Origin: JAJEDW01 sp963555775
GTDB lineage: Bacteria > Acidobacteriota > Terriglobia > 20CM-2-55-15
Direction of reading: 5' to 3'
NCBI GenBank assembly: GCA_963555775.3
Contig: CAUVWY020000010.1
Coordinates: 992,001 to 1,056,000 of the forward strand
DNA: 64,000 bases
A program made the position numbers and the translations under genes. Positions 52,483-61,568 of this stretch are shown here, one piece after another (positions within the stretch are counted from its first letter, which is position 1; the number at the start of each line of letters is the position of its first letter). The notes beneath the pieces are model-generated. The model saw only the letters and a list, made by a program, of their open reading frames with translations, was not told the origin of the DNA and made no database searches.

Positions 52483-53486
52483 CGGCACGAGCGTTGCTCC
52501 TGGCCGTCGGCGCCGGACTGGCGCTTGCCCCCGCGGCCGGTGCCTGGCAAGGCGAGGGCCGTCTGCCCCCGGAAGTCGAGGCGCGCGTCACGGCGATTCC
52601 CGGGGTGATCGCCGCCGGTGAGGAATGAGAACTGGTCTGGGGCGGGAGCGACAACGCCGACGGTATTGTCGGCACGCCCGACGGGGGACTGCTCTTCGCT
52701 CAGGAACAACCCAGCCGCATCGGCAAACTCGACGTTAACGGCCAACGGACGACATACCTGGAGAACACGAACGGTGCGGGCTCGATTTCCATCGACACCC
52801 AGGGCAACCTGCTCGCGGTGTTGCGCACCTGCACGGATCCGGGCCGGCCCGATACCCTCGGTCCGTGCGAGGAACCGACCAAGTTGGCCGTGCTGGCGCC
52901 CGAAATGAGAATCCTCGCCGACAGTTTCCAAAACGGCGAGGCTCTGGGACGGCTGAACGATCTGGTTGCCGACAGCAACGGCGGGGCGTATTTCACGTCG
53001 GGCGGAGCCTACCACGTCAATCGAGATGGTGTGGTTTCGACCATCGCCGACGACATCCGCGCGAACGGAATCATCCTGAGTCCGGACGATCGGGTTCTCT
53101 ACGTGACCAACGGCGGGGCAATCGTCGCCTTCGACCGACTTGGCGATGGCTCGGTCGCGAATCGCCGAAACTTCGCGATGCTCCGAGACGGTGGAAGCGG
53201 CGATGGGATGGCGGTGGACAGTGCCGGACGATTGTACGTGACCGCCGGTTACGCCGTTCAGGTCTTCAGTTCCGGAGGAGAATTCCTGGGTTCAATTCCA
53301 ACTCCCAGGCGCGCGATCTCGACGGCGTTTTCCGGTCCCGACAAGAAGACACTCCATATAGTCGGCAGTGGAGCCCGGGGCCCGGATGGACAAGACATGG
53401 TCACGGCCGCGGGCGTCCGAAACAACGCCAAGTCAATCTACAGGATTTCGACGATTGCCGACGGATACCGGGGGCGGCCGAAATAG
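52483..53486 (+). pseudogene. Secreted SMP-30/gluconolactonase-like beta-propeller with an in-frame TGA
   Basis: Signal peptide (ALAPAAGA, from TTG 52483 or an upstream start). The first 49 codons end at a TGA (52626-52628) after IAAGEE; the frame then continues ELVWGGSDNADGIVGTPDGGLLFAQEQPSRIGKLD, the hallmark start of the SMP-30/gluconolaconase family, to 53486. Homologous proteins normally have Trp at this site, and TGG to TGA is a one-base change. The propeller motifs (NDLVADSNGGAYFTS, SPDDRVLYVTNGG, DGMAVDSAGRLYVT) are intact. Probably a young nonsense mutation or an error. Confidence 0.7.
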
Positions 53487-53550
53487 ACGCCCTGACCGGT
53501 TGTGGCAAGACCTGGCCCCGCCGAAGGGAGATCCGGCAACCCAAGCGGAC

Positions 53551-54330
53551 TTACCGGTAGGCCGAGCACTCCGTCGGATTCCAACTCGAACCGTCGGATT
53601 CCCTCTTGAAGTGAGTACTCTCCATGAATCGCCGCGTCATGTAGAGCGGATCGTCGAAAAACGTCGTCAGAACGAGCCACCGGTCGCCGTTGGGTTCATC
53701 GAACGTGAAGAAATACTCAGTCGTGACGGTCCGATCGCTGTACGGTACTCCGTTTCGACGGATATAACCCATACGCAGATGATCGGTGACGACTTTGAGC
53801 CTGCCGCTCGGCACCGAACCCGGTTCCCGTCCGCCATCGGCGCCAATCCATTCGGCCAGCGAGTGTCCCTGCAACGTCTGTTCGCTGGGTGGTTCCGCGG
53901 AACGATCGAAGTGAAACAGGCGGGTCTGAGAACCGGCATCGGTATCGATGCGAAGCGTGTCCTCATTCTCCCAGGTGATGTTCAGGCGTCCAGGTATGCG
54001 CATGACGCCCCCGGCGCCGTACCAGCGGCATTGTTCACCGGCGGCCTCATCCGCAGCCGGGTCCCAGGCATCGGCGATCTCGACCGCTGCCGGAGTCATG
54101 GCCGTGCTCTCGTAGTCGCCCTTTTGCGGCACCACCATGCGGTGTCTCCAACCCTCGGTCACGACCGAGACCCAGTATCCGGTCAGATCGATCGGAGGGT
54201 CCGCGTTCGCTGGACCCGCCTCAGGGGGTCCGCCCCGCTGGGCCAGAGCCGATGGAACAGCGATCAGCAAGACCGTCGTTACGGCGACCCACGCCAGAGC
54301 ACGATTGGATTGACCCATTGCACCAGTCAT
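53551..54330 (-). CDS. Secreted protein of unknown function (Acidobacteria-type family)
   Basis: The start is taken at 54330 (MTGAMGQS), giving 259 residues with a signal peptide ending ALAQ. The core shows DLTGYWVSVVTEGWR at the N-terminus, then NITWENEDTLRIDTDAG and the motif YIRRNGVPYSDRTVTTEYFF, followed by a late DDPLYMTRRFMESTHF. The same block order occurs in the protein at 55485 (YIRRNGLPRSDRAEVVEY) so they are paralogues. No enzymatic motif was recognised. It lies 17 bases from the MBL gene at 54348, same strand, likely an operon. Confidence 0.72.
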   Translation of the reverse strand: MTGAMGQSNRALAWVAVTTVLLIAVPSALAQRGGPPEAGPANADPPIDLTGYWVSVVTEGWRHRMVVPQKGDYESTAMTPAAVEIADAWDPAADEAAGEQCRWYGAGGVMRIPGRLNITWENEDTLRIDTDAGSQTRLFHFDRSAEPPSEQTLQGHSLAEWIGADGGREPGSVPSGRLKVVTDHLRMGYIRRNGVPYSDRTVTTEYFFTFDEPNGDRWLVLTTFFDDPLYMTRRFMESTHFKRESDGSSWNPTECSAYR

Positions 54331-54347
54331 GATATTTCCTCCGTGTC

Positions 54348-55427
54348 TCAAGGTGTGGGAGAGAGGCTCCGATACACGGCCGTCACGAAGTCTTCAGTGG
54401 TCCACTCCCCGGTCTCGGACCCGTAAAGGCCGTCATACGCCTTCGTCGGCCTCTCGGCCAGCACTTGTTCCATTGACCACCCTCGGTCGATCATCTCCCG
54501 AATGTTGTTGCGAACGATCGTGAGCATGTCGCGGTAGTAACCGACATCGGCCGAATCGCCGACCCTGCCGTGGCCTGGCACGATCATGGTTCCGCCCTCG
54601 GTCCGGAACTCTGGAATCGCGGTTTCGAGAACATAGTTCAGTGCGTCGATCACTCCATCGATGCTGCCGCCGTGTTCCAAATCGATTAACGGATAGCTGG
54701 TCTGAGAGAAGAAATCGCCGGTCACGATCACGTCCGAGCGCGGCAGATAGACGATCGTATCGGCGTCGGAACTCGCCGCCGGCATATGGATCAGGCGGAC
54801 GCCTTCTCCGTTGAAGTGATGGCTGATCTTGTAGTTGGAACCATAGTACGTATCGGTCGGATGCATGAGGTAGGACATGCCGGCATCGACCATTCGGAAC
54901 AGCACTTCCTCACGGGCATAGATGCTGGCGCCAACGCCTGCATCCCCGATAGCACCGGCGACGTTCCCCCCGACAAATGTCACGCCGTTGTCGCGGATGA
55001 ACTCGTTGCCACCGACGTGATCGGACGCACTGCTGGTGTTGATGATGTAGCGTACCGGCTTGGGCGGTGAGTACCCGTCCCGATAGGCCAGCACCGCGAG
55101 GCGCCCTTCCGCGCCCCATCGCGCGGGCTCGGGTTCACGGCCCATCAACTGAAGTTCCTGGATCTCACGGATCGTGGCAAGGACTTCGCCGGCCATGTCC
55201 GCCGTCCCGGAGTCCACCAGCAGGACACCGTCCTCACCTATCGACGCAGTGATGTTTCCCCCCGCGCCGGCCAGCATGTAAACAGGCCCACGCACGCGAA
55301 CCACATCTATTTCACCTTCTTGAGCCCCCGCGGAAGGCGCCAAACCGAAGGCGCAAACGCCGCACGCCAGGAGCGACACGTGCAGGAATGCCGTCTTCGG
55401 TTTGAATTCGTACCATCGTGTCGACAT
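54348..55427 (-). CDS. Secreted MBL-fold protein with altered metal site
   Basis: The start is at 55427 after GGAGA; 359 residues with a signal peptide (ending SAGAQ). MBL-fold layout: GGNITASIGEDGVLLVDSGTADM, then YIINTSSASDHVGGNEF where H-x-H-x-D-H is expected. Only the Asp-His of the motif (SDH) is retained; the two first His are replaced by Ser and Ala. Later segments (VTGDFFSQTSYPLIDL, VPGHGRVGDSADVGYY) are intact. Hydrolytic activity may need another metal arrangement or be lost. It is flanked by two paralogous secreted proteins in the same direction. Confidence 0.8.
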   Translation of the reverse strand: MSTRWYEFKPKTAFLHVSLLACGVCAFGLAPSAGAQEGEIDVVRVRGPVYMLAGAGGNITASIGEDGVLLVDSGTADMAGEVLATIREIQELQLMGREPEPARWGAEGRLAVLAYRDGYSPPKPVRYIINTSSASDHVGGNEFIRDNGVTFVGGNVAGAIGDAGVGASIYAREEVLFRMVDAGMSYLMHPTDTYYGSNYKISHHFNGEGVRLIHMPAASSDADTIVYLPRSDVIVTGDFFSQTSYPLIDLEHGGSIDGVIDALNYVLETAIPEFRTEGGTMIVPGHGRVGDSADVGYYRDMLTIVRNNIREMIDRGWSMEQVLAERPTKAYDGLYGSETGEWTTEDFVTAVYRSLSPTP

Positions 55428-55484
55428 TCTATTCTCCAGAGTATTCAAGGTTGCCGGATCCCGCGGCGATGACGGCCCCGAACC

Positions 55485-56351
55485 TTAACGGTCGGGCGAC
55501 AATTCCCGGATTCGCTCTTTGAATTCGGGGTACATCGTGACTGCCCCGCCCCGGGTCGCCTCGAGCGGAAGATCGTACCTCTCGGCGGCCTCGCCTGCGT
55601 ATGGATTCTCGCCCGGGAAGTAATGGGGCACGAAACCCGCATCCCGATCCACTTCGGTCACGACCGTGCAGGGGTAGGGCGGCACTTGTTGGTGCGGCCG
55701 CCATTCGAACTCCGACGTGCGGATCAGGGGTTCTTCAAGATAGACCGGATCGTAGGTGATCGTCGTCCACGTGATCACATCTTCGTTCCGAATCAGATAC
55801 TCGACGACCTCCGCACGGTCGCTGCGCGGCAGGCCGTTGCGACGGATATAGTCTTCCTTGATGTGTGTCGTATGGATCCGCAAGACATCGCCGATCCATT
55901 GACCGGTCGAAAATCCGGCCCAACTGTGCGGCTCGTTCGGCCCGGGATGGGGGCGTCCGTCCATGTAGATGGGGCGGTCGACCGACCGCAGCCATTCGAA
56001 ATGATACACGGTGAGGTTGCGCGACACGGGATCGATTTCCGGGGTTATGAACGGCTGGGAAGGCCCGCGCGTAATGTAATCCACCCCGTGGGGACGGCAC
56101 TGCCACTCGGCCAGCGACTGGATGGAAGAGTCCCAGAGTTCTGCGCGGGCGCGCGCCGCGTCGTTGATCGGCATCCCCATGTATTCTCCAAGCTCGGGTC
56201 CGCCGACGCGCTCGTCGCGGTCTTCGTCCAGGACCGGAGCCCATTGGCCCGAGAGGTCCATCTGCGCCGCCGCGGGCATCGCGGCGGCCATCGTGGCCAC
56301 CACCGCGACCGCGATACACGGGGCGACCATCCGGAAATCTTTCAACTTCAT
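55485..56351 (-). CDS. Secreted protein of unknown function (paralogue of 53551)
   Basis: 288 residues. The signal peptide ends near AAAQM, followed by DLSGQWAPVLDEDRDER. The middle has GFSTGQWIGDVLRIHTTHIKEDYIRRNGLPRSDRAEVVEYL and TYDPVYLEEPLIRTSEFEW, the shared pattern with 53551 and 36037. Nothing indicates catalysis. The gene is 57 bases upstream of the MBL gene in the same direction and is the first of the unit. Confidence 0.75.
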   Translation of the reverse strand: MKLKDFRMVAPCIAVAVVATMAAAMPAAAQMDLSGQWAPVLDEDRDERVGGPELGEYMGMPINDAARARAELWDSSIQSLAEWQCRPHGVDYITRGPSQPFITPEIDPVSRNLTVYHFEWLRSVDRPIYMDGRPHPGPNEPHSWAGFSTGQWIGDVLRIHTTHIKEDYIRRNGLPRSDRAEVVEYLIRNEDVITWTTITYDPVYLEEPLIRTSEFEWRPHQQVPPYPCTVVTEVDRDAGFVPHYFPGENPYAGEAAERYDLPLEATRGGAVTMYPEFKERIRELSPDR

Positions 56352-56555
56352 GTTATTCCTCGCCTTGGGCTGGCCCTATTTTTATCGATTGGAACACAAA
56401 AATGGAACCCTGTCTGGCATAAAGCGGTTGAAACAAACGGTTCAAAAGCCAATCAGACAATTTCTAACTCTACCTCCCTCCAAAGATCAACTACTTAACA
56501 GCCCCAACCCGCGCCGCAGACTGAGGGCAGAACGCAGGGTACCAGTCCAGTTGCC

Positions 56556-56711
56556 TCATTGCAGTTCGAGGTAGGTGAATTTCCCAAGAACGGAACAGAC
56601 CTGAACGCTCGCCACGGTGGAAACCGGCCTCCTGGGATTGTGCGGGGCGACGGCCACGTCGTCGACTGCGGCTGTCATGAACTCTCGGCGATCGAGTCGG
56701 GATGCGCCCAT
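56556..56711 (-). pseudogene. Remnant of a Tat-signal gene (51 codons)
   Basis: Two bases after the stop of the LolA-like gene an ATG (56711) opens MGASRLDRREFMTAAVDDVAVAP, a twin-arginine-type N-terminus, but the frame ends after 51 codons with no folded domain. Typical Tat substrates with such leaders are several hundred residues long. It is likely the truncated first part of an exported oxidoreductase-type gene in the same operon. Regions 56352-56555 and beyond show nothing more. Low confidence. Confidence 0.35.
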
Positions 56712-56713
56712 GC

Positions 56714-57553
56714 TCAGTCCACATTCCGTGCCGGCACGTATTCGCCCCACTCGCGGACGATCCGGCGGCGTATGTTGCGAAAGAGAATGCGAAGGTCGAT
56801 CTGAACGTCCAGCGTCTCTGGAAGCCAGACCCCGTCGGCCACGCGGATGTATTCCAGACGCCCGGTCACGTTTCGCAACGTACCGAGAATGCCGCCCCAA
56901 AAGCGGACAGATTCGGCCATCTCGAACTCGACCCGGGCGACACCGTAGTCGCTCTGCGCGATCCAAATCCGGCCCGTGGACTTGTTCAGCGCGTTGTCGA
57001 TGTTGCGCCGGACGGGCAGATCGCCGGAACGGGGCTCCAGGTACAAGATCCAGGCCGGATGACCGTCGACAGTATCTTCGCCTTCGATCGTGAACCGAAA
57101 TCGGCCGACAAATTCCTCGTCGAACTCGACGCTGTTCTCGTCCTCGGGTTCCGGGTCTTCTCCCCGGTAAACGCGCTCCCGTACCTCCCGGATAAAGTCT
57201 TCCCGGCGCTCGGCTTCGTCCCTGACATCGTCTTCGGTGAGCGGCTCGCCTTCGCGCGCGATGAACTCTTCGTAGAGCACTCCCTCGAGCGGGTACTGAC
57301 GGTAAGTCTCGCGCTCGGTCTTCTCGACCTCGAAATCGCCGTTCAATTGCTCGGTGGTGGTCTGGATGGTCGACTCGAACGCCAACTCGGCCTTGGACTC
57401 GCGCTGTATTTCGGCGCGTTCAACGACGCGGGCAACGATCTCGTCGGCAGACAACACTCCGGACTGGGCACCGATGGGAGCCGCATACCCCAGGAGCCAC
57501 ACGAGCACCGCAAGCTTGATCGATACATTGGCGGATTGGGTCACATTCTTCAC
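56714..57553 (-). CDS. LolA-like outer-membrane lipoprotein-carrier/sorting-fold secreted protein
   Basis: The likely start is GTG 57553 or 57544, giving about 280 residues; the ATG at 57808 is inside repeat-like sequence. Signal peptide (SANVSIKLAVLVWLLGYAAPIGAQ). The half-barrel part includes ESKAELAFESTIQTTTEQL, FRFTIEGEDTVDGHPAWILYLEPRSGDLPVRRNIDNALNKSTGRIWIAQSDYGVARVEF and a strongly charged loop EDPEPEDENS. The sequence resembles the LolA/LolB/outer-membrane lipoprotein-sorting fold, though no lipobox is present. Function is inferred from fold only. Confidence 0.6.
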   Translation of the reverse strand: MKNVTQSANVSIKLAVLVWLLGYAAPIGAQSGVLSADEIVARVVERAEIQRESKAELAFESTIQTTTEQLNGDFEVEKTERETYRQYPLEGVLYEEFIAREGEPLTEDDVRDEAERREDFIREVRERVYRGEDPEPEDENSVEFDEEFVGRFRFTIEGEDTVDGHPAWILYLEPRSGDLPVRRNIDNALNKSTGRIWIAQSDYGVARVEFEMAESVRFWGGILGTLRNVTGRLEYIRVADGVWLPETLDVQIDLRILFRNIRRRIVREWGEYVPARNVD

Positions 57554-58144
57554 GGGAACGGGCAACTCCTGACTCGTCCGGTCGTCGTCAAACCGGAGAT
57601 TCCAGCATACCCGCCGAACCCATGACGGTGGAACCGCGTTTTCTCGGATACCTGCCATCGCAGTCTTCCCGAATACCCTCATGCAACATCGGGGCCGCCC
57701 GTGGCGAGCGGTGTCCTCGGCTTGGGGGATCGCGGGGCGTAGCGAAGCGGTTCCACAGGCGACAACCCCGAAACCCGACGCCCGGAGGCTTATCCGGCAA
57801 CCCATCAACCGTCAAACCAACCGGACATTTCACTGGTTACAAAAAGCGGCCTGGCTCACATGCTAGCAATCGTGGTGACCTCGTCCCTTTGTCTTACGAC
57901 GCATGTCATGTTCCCTTTTTCCAGACCCCACCACTCTGCCGCGCGGCGGAACAGGGTCTCAGGGCTGAAGAAGCGGCGACACGGATCATCGACGATTAGT
58001 TGCCAGGGCCGCCAACCCATTCGCACCCAAATTGACTCCGGTTCGACGGAGTGCTAGTGTCCTGTCCCATGGCCGCCCGTGGCAGAATCCAGCGGGGTCT
58101 GGCAAGCTTTTGCCGCGGGCTGCTCGACAACGGGCCTAACGCCG
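57554..58144. other. Divergent intergenic region, no gene recognised
   Basis: 590 bases between the LolA-like gene and the DoxX-like gene. It contains a small TIR fragment (58072-58124). ORF-like stretches have no family resemblance. The promoters of both genes should be here. Confidence 0.35.
58072..58124. repeat. Minimal TIR-repeat remnant (53 bp)
   Basis: GCCCGTGGCA...TTGCCGCGGGC with the family's GCAG/CTGC edges; it looks like the two ends of the 275-bp repeat with the middle removed. It ends 20 bases before the start codon of the DoxX-like gene, as the larger copies do for their downstream genes. Confidence 0.45.
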
Positions 58145-59464
58145 ATGGGAACTCCAAACGATACGGCGCGGGCGAAGGCCCCGCTGCCGGGGGCCGCATG
58201 GCATCCCGGCATGCGCACCGCGTTCCGCTTCTGTGTCGCCTATCTCGGTCTGTACTGCCTCACGACGCGGATTTCCGGCGGACTGTTTCTTCTCCCCGAT
58301 CGTAGCGTCACCAGCCTGGGAACGCTCTGGCCTCTGCGGGACATCACCGTCTGGATTGCCTCGCACGCATTCAACATCACCGAACCTCTCGACGCCTCGG
58401 GAAACAGCTGGGACACCAACTTCTTCTGGGTTCAGGCGTTCTGGGTGCTGATCCTGGCGGTCGCCGCAACGAGCCTCTGGTCGGTTCTGGACCGAAAGCG
58501 TGGAAACTACGTCGTCTTGAACAAATGGTTTCGCGTGTTCATTCGCCTGGCAATCGCCTCGCAGATGCTCGAATACGGAATGACCAAGGTCATCCCGGTG
58601 CAATTCCCGTTTCCGTCTTTGATCACCCTGGTCACGCCCGTGGGCAACGTGTCGCTCCAAGGCATGCTGTGGACATTCGTAGGAGCCTCGCCCACGTATC
58701 AGACCCTCACCGGGGTCGTCGAAGTCGTCGCCGCCCTCCTTCTGCTGGTTCCGCGAACTACGGCGCTCGGCGCCGTTATCGTCCTGGCCAGCATGTCGCA
58801 GGTCTTCGCTTTCAACATGCTTTACGATCTGGGCGTGAAGATGGTCTCCTTCCATCTCATCCTGATGACAGTCTTCCTTCTGGCGCCAGAGTCGTCCCGC
58901 CTGGGACGCTTCTTCCTGACCGATCGCCCCGTCGGGCCATCGGTCCAGCCGCCGCTCTGCCGCACGCGCCGCGCAAATGCCATCGCGCTCGGCGCGCAGA
59001 TCCTTTTCGGCCTCTATGCGTTGGGCGTTTACACTAACGCCACCTGGATCTACTGGTACCAGGAGGGGGTCGGGAGTCCGCGTTCCCCCCTGTACGGAAT
59101 CTGGAACGTGGAGCGGCTTGCGATCGACGGGCAGGTGCGCCCAGCGGTGCTCAACGACTACGATCGCCGTTGGCGAAGAGTCATCCTTGACGATCCCGGC
59201 ACCATGGTTTTTCAACGCACTGACGACTCGTTCGCACGCTACGGCGTCTCGATCGACATCGTGGCGAATACGCTCGATCTCACCAAGGGTGGCAGCGGCA
59301 CATGGACGTCCAGTTTCGTATTCCAACGTCCCGAAAACGATCGCCTGATCCTGGAGGGCGAGATGGACGACTATCGGATTGGCATGGAACTCCGGCTCGT
59401 GCAGCCCGATACGTTCCGACTCCTGAACAGCCATTTCCGGTGGGTGCGTCCTCCCGACCCCTGA
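58145..59464 (+). CDS. DoxX-like membrane protein with C-terminal soluble domain
   Basis: The start is taken at ATG 58145 (MGTPNDTAR); ATG 58211 is an alternative. About 439 residues. Residues 25-320 contain eight or more hydrophobic segments with features seen in DoxX/HTTM-type proteins (FRLAIASQMLEYGMTKVIPVQFP, GVVEVVAALLLLVPRTTALGAVIVLASMSQVFAFN). A 110-residue polar C-terminus follows (SPLYGIWNVERLAIDGQVRPAVLNDYDRRWRR). DoxX family members are associated with thiosulfate/quinone or redox stress, but identification is by topology and the motif only. No partner gene adjoins. Confidence 0.65.
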   Translation: MGTPNDTARAKAPLPGAAWHPGMRTAFRFCVAYLGLYCLTTRISGGLFLLPDRSVTSLGTLWPLRDITVWIASHAFNITEPLDASGNSWDTNFFWVQAFWVLILAVAATSLWSVLDRKRGNYVVLNKWFRVFIRLAIASQMLEYGMTKVIPVQFPFPSLITLVTPVGNVSLQGMLWTFVGASPTYQTLTGVVEVVAALLLLVPRTTALGAVIVLASMSQVFAFNMLYDLGVKMVSFHLILMTVFLLAPESSRLGRFFLTDRPVGPSVQPPLCRTRRANAIALGAQILFGLYALGVYTNATWIYWYQEGVGSPRSPLYGIWNVERLAIDGQVRPAVLNDYDRRWRRVILDDPGTMVFQRTDDSFARYGVSIDIVANTLDLTKGGSGTWTSSFVFQRPENDRLILEGEMDDYRIGMELRLVQPDTFRLLNSHFRWVRPPDP

Positions 59465-59469
59465 GGCAG

Positions 59470-59985
59470 CTACTTCTTCTCGTACACCACGGTGGTCCGA
59501 AGCTGCCGGCCGTCGGGGAGTCTTTCGTCGGTAACGGTCGTGAGCGTTTGGCCGTCGGATGAGATCACGGTTAGTGCCTCGGCAACGGGGGTGCCATCCA
59601 CCTTGATGAGGACGGTGTAGGTACGGTCGTCGACCCACCTATACGCGTGCGTGAGCACATAGTCCACGCCCTGGACAGCGTAATCCCGGCCATCGAGCCG
59701 GCCCGTCCACTCCAGGTGGATCACGCCGCCACGCTCACCGACCAGGTCGTAACGGAGTTGGAGTCCGTCCTCCCAAGGCCCGATCCAGCAGGTGGTTCTC
59801 TTGTACCGCGTCGAACTCTGGCTGGATTCGTGCGTGTTGAGTTCCCAGGTTCTAAACAGAGCCGCCGGCGCCTGAGCCGAAAGGGAGGAGGCACAGGCCA
59901 ACAGGCCTGCGATGAGCGGGACGCCGACTATTGTCAGCGGCCGAAAAAGCAGCGTTCGACACTGTGTGCGCGTTGCCAGGGACAT
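59470..59985 (-). CDS. Small secreted beta-rich protein of unknown function
   Basis: The start is at 59985 (MSLATRTQC); 171 residues with a signal peptide to about 38 (LSAQAPAAL). The mature part carries FRTWELNTHESSQSS and an alternating strand pattern (GVIHLEWTGRLDGRDYAVQGVDYVLTHAYRWVDDRTYTVLIKVDG), a lipocalin- or DUF1579-like shape, without catalytic motifs. The stop lies five bases after the convergent DoxX-like stop. Confidence 0.6.
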   Translation of the reverse strand: MSLATRTQCRTLLFRPLTIVGVPLIAGLLACASSLSAQAPAALFRTWELNTHESSQSSTRYKRTTCWIGPWEDGLQLRYDLVGERGGVIHLEWTGRLDGRDYAVQGVDYVLTHAYRWVDDRTYTVLIKVDGTPVAEALTVISSDGQTLTTVTDERLPDGRQLRTTVVYEKK

Positions 59986-60157
59986 CTTCAGGGATATCCG
60001 GGGGTAATGTATCGAGCGCCCGCGTCCAGACAGCGTGCGGAGCCCGGGACGGGGAAGCGTCCCCCTATCATTTTGCAGGAATCCTGCGCGAATCCGACCG
60101 GCATTTACAATAACGCCGCAATGCCGCGACCCGGACAACAGGCAACGGGCGTGGGGT

Positions 60158-60553
60158 CTAATCGAAGTCTTCGCCCTCTTGGCCCCATCCGAACCCGTCG
60201 GAAGTCCTGATGAGACTGCGCATGCGGACACGGTGGTCGTCTGGATTGCGCCCCGGGTTTCCGCTGATCACGACCAGATCGCCGGTGCGCAACGAAGCCC
60301 TCGTCACGCCTTGCCGCCCGAGTTGGCCAGCGCCACCCCACTCCACGCCCCAGCGTTGCATCTCGCCGGTCTCATCCGGCGCCATCACATGCACCCAGGA
60401 ATGGGGATTGCGAAACATGAACTGGACGATCTGTCCTTCAATCTCTACCAACTCCTGCTCGTCGTAGGTTGCGGTGAAGGAATGATGAGCGTAGACAGTC
60501 ACTCCCGAGATCAGTACGGCCACCGGCAATAGAAGACGAACGCAACTATTCAT
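60158..60553 (-). CDS. DUF6152 family secreted protein
   Basis: 131 residues. Signal peptide ending VYA, then the family signature HHSFTATYDEQELVEIEGQIVQF, FRNPHSWVHVMAPDETGEMQRWGVEWGGAGQLGRQGV and SLIRTSDGFGWG. It is the more canonical of the two paralogues in the window (the other is at 37256). Role unknown; secreted and beta-rich. Confidence 0.85.
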   Translation of the reverse strand: MNSCVRLLLPVAVLISGVTVYAHHSFTATYDEQELVEIEGQIVQFMFRNPHSWVHVMAPDETGEMQRWGVEWGGAGQLGRQGVTRASLRTGDLVVISGNPGRNPDDHRVRMRSLIRTSDGFGWGQEGEDFD

Positions 60554-60752
60554 ACCGTTATCTCCACAAATAAAATGCTTGACGCCGCTTGAGTTTTTCG
60601 CGCGACCGATAACTCGTCGAATCGCTTCGACAGGGTGTCAGCATAACATTGTCCCTGCCATGGATGAAGATATTCGTCGGCCCGCGATGGCCCGGAAAGC
60701 GGAGTCCTGAGCCGGTAGCGAAGCAGGGGTGCCTTGGCTCGATCGATATGCG

Positions 60753-61520
60753 TCAACGGGCCGCCTCGACCGAAGGGGCAAGCAGGGCGCCGGCCCCCGG
60801 GACGCTGGCATTCAAATCCAGACTGCGGAGCATTCTATAGGTCGTGCACACGGCCGCTGAAACGACCGGCAAACCGCACTCCCTTTCAACAACCGGAATG
60901 GCCGCCAGCGATGGCATCTGTACGCAAGCGGAGAGCACCAGGGCATCGGCGCGATCCAGATTCAGATCCTTGTAGATCTCGGCGAGCGCCAACGGATCGC
61001 GCCGGCCAACCTCGACGTTGTCCGCTATTTCCAGCGAAATGCTGTCGACCACCTCGATTCCTTCGCTTTCGATATAGTCGGCGACCAGTCGGGTCAACGG
61101 CTTGAGGTACGGCGTGATCATCGCGATTCTCTTCGCGTTCAAGGCATTCAGGCCGTCCACAAGAGCACCCGCGCTGGTAACGACCGGAACCGGGTGTCCC
61201 TCCAGCGCCGTGACCTGGCGCAGCCGCGCCTCGGACTGACGGTGGTAGCCCCTGCCCATCGACATGATGGCGACCAGGCAGGCATATCCCAGAACATCCA
61301 CACGCGCATCGGCAAGCTCGGCCGCGCACCGGTCCGATTCGGCGTCCATCGCCTCGAGCTCTTCCTTTCTCACCTGCCGCATGCGCATCCGTGCCGAATG
61401 AAACGTGAAACGTTCCGGCTCGACCGATTCCCGCGCTCTGAGCATCGCGGGAATCTCAGTCTCCATCGTCGTGTTCGAACTCGGCACGATCTGGCCGATG
61501 CGGTAGGTATCGGTTGCCAT
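60753..61520 (-). CDS. Maleate isomerase-like Asp/Glu racemase-family protein
   Basis: The start is at 61520 after GGAGGAG; 255 residues. The family fold has two catalytic Cys: first in DVLGYACLVAIMSMG, second in ALVLSACVQMPSL, both in place. IGQIVPSSNTTMETE at the N-terminus is the typical maleate isomerase/arylmalonate decarboxylase lead. It would convert maleate to fumarate or act on a related malonate. No nicotinate-degradation genes lie nearby, so the substrate is uncertain. Confidence 0.85.
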   Translation of the reverse strand: MATDTYRIGQIVPSSNTTMETEIPAMLRARESVEPERFTFHSARMRMRQVRKEELEAMDAESDRCAAELADARVDVLGYACLVAIMSMGRGYHRQSEARLRQVTALEGHPVPVVTSAGALVDGLNALNAKRIAMITPYLKPLTRLVADYIESEGIEVVDSISLEIADNVEVGRRDPLALAEIYKDLNLDRADALVLSACVQMPSLAAIPVVERECGLPVVSAAVCTTYRMLRSLDLNASVPGAGALLAPSVEAAR

Positions 61521-61568
61521 TGGATTCTCCTCCATGGATACGGCGACGGCGCCGGGGGGTAACTCAAC

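Noticed and set aside
52626..52628. Selenocysteine codon
   Set aside because: Family residue is Trp; no SECIS-like hairpin was recognised after the TGA.
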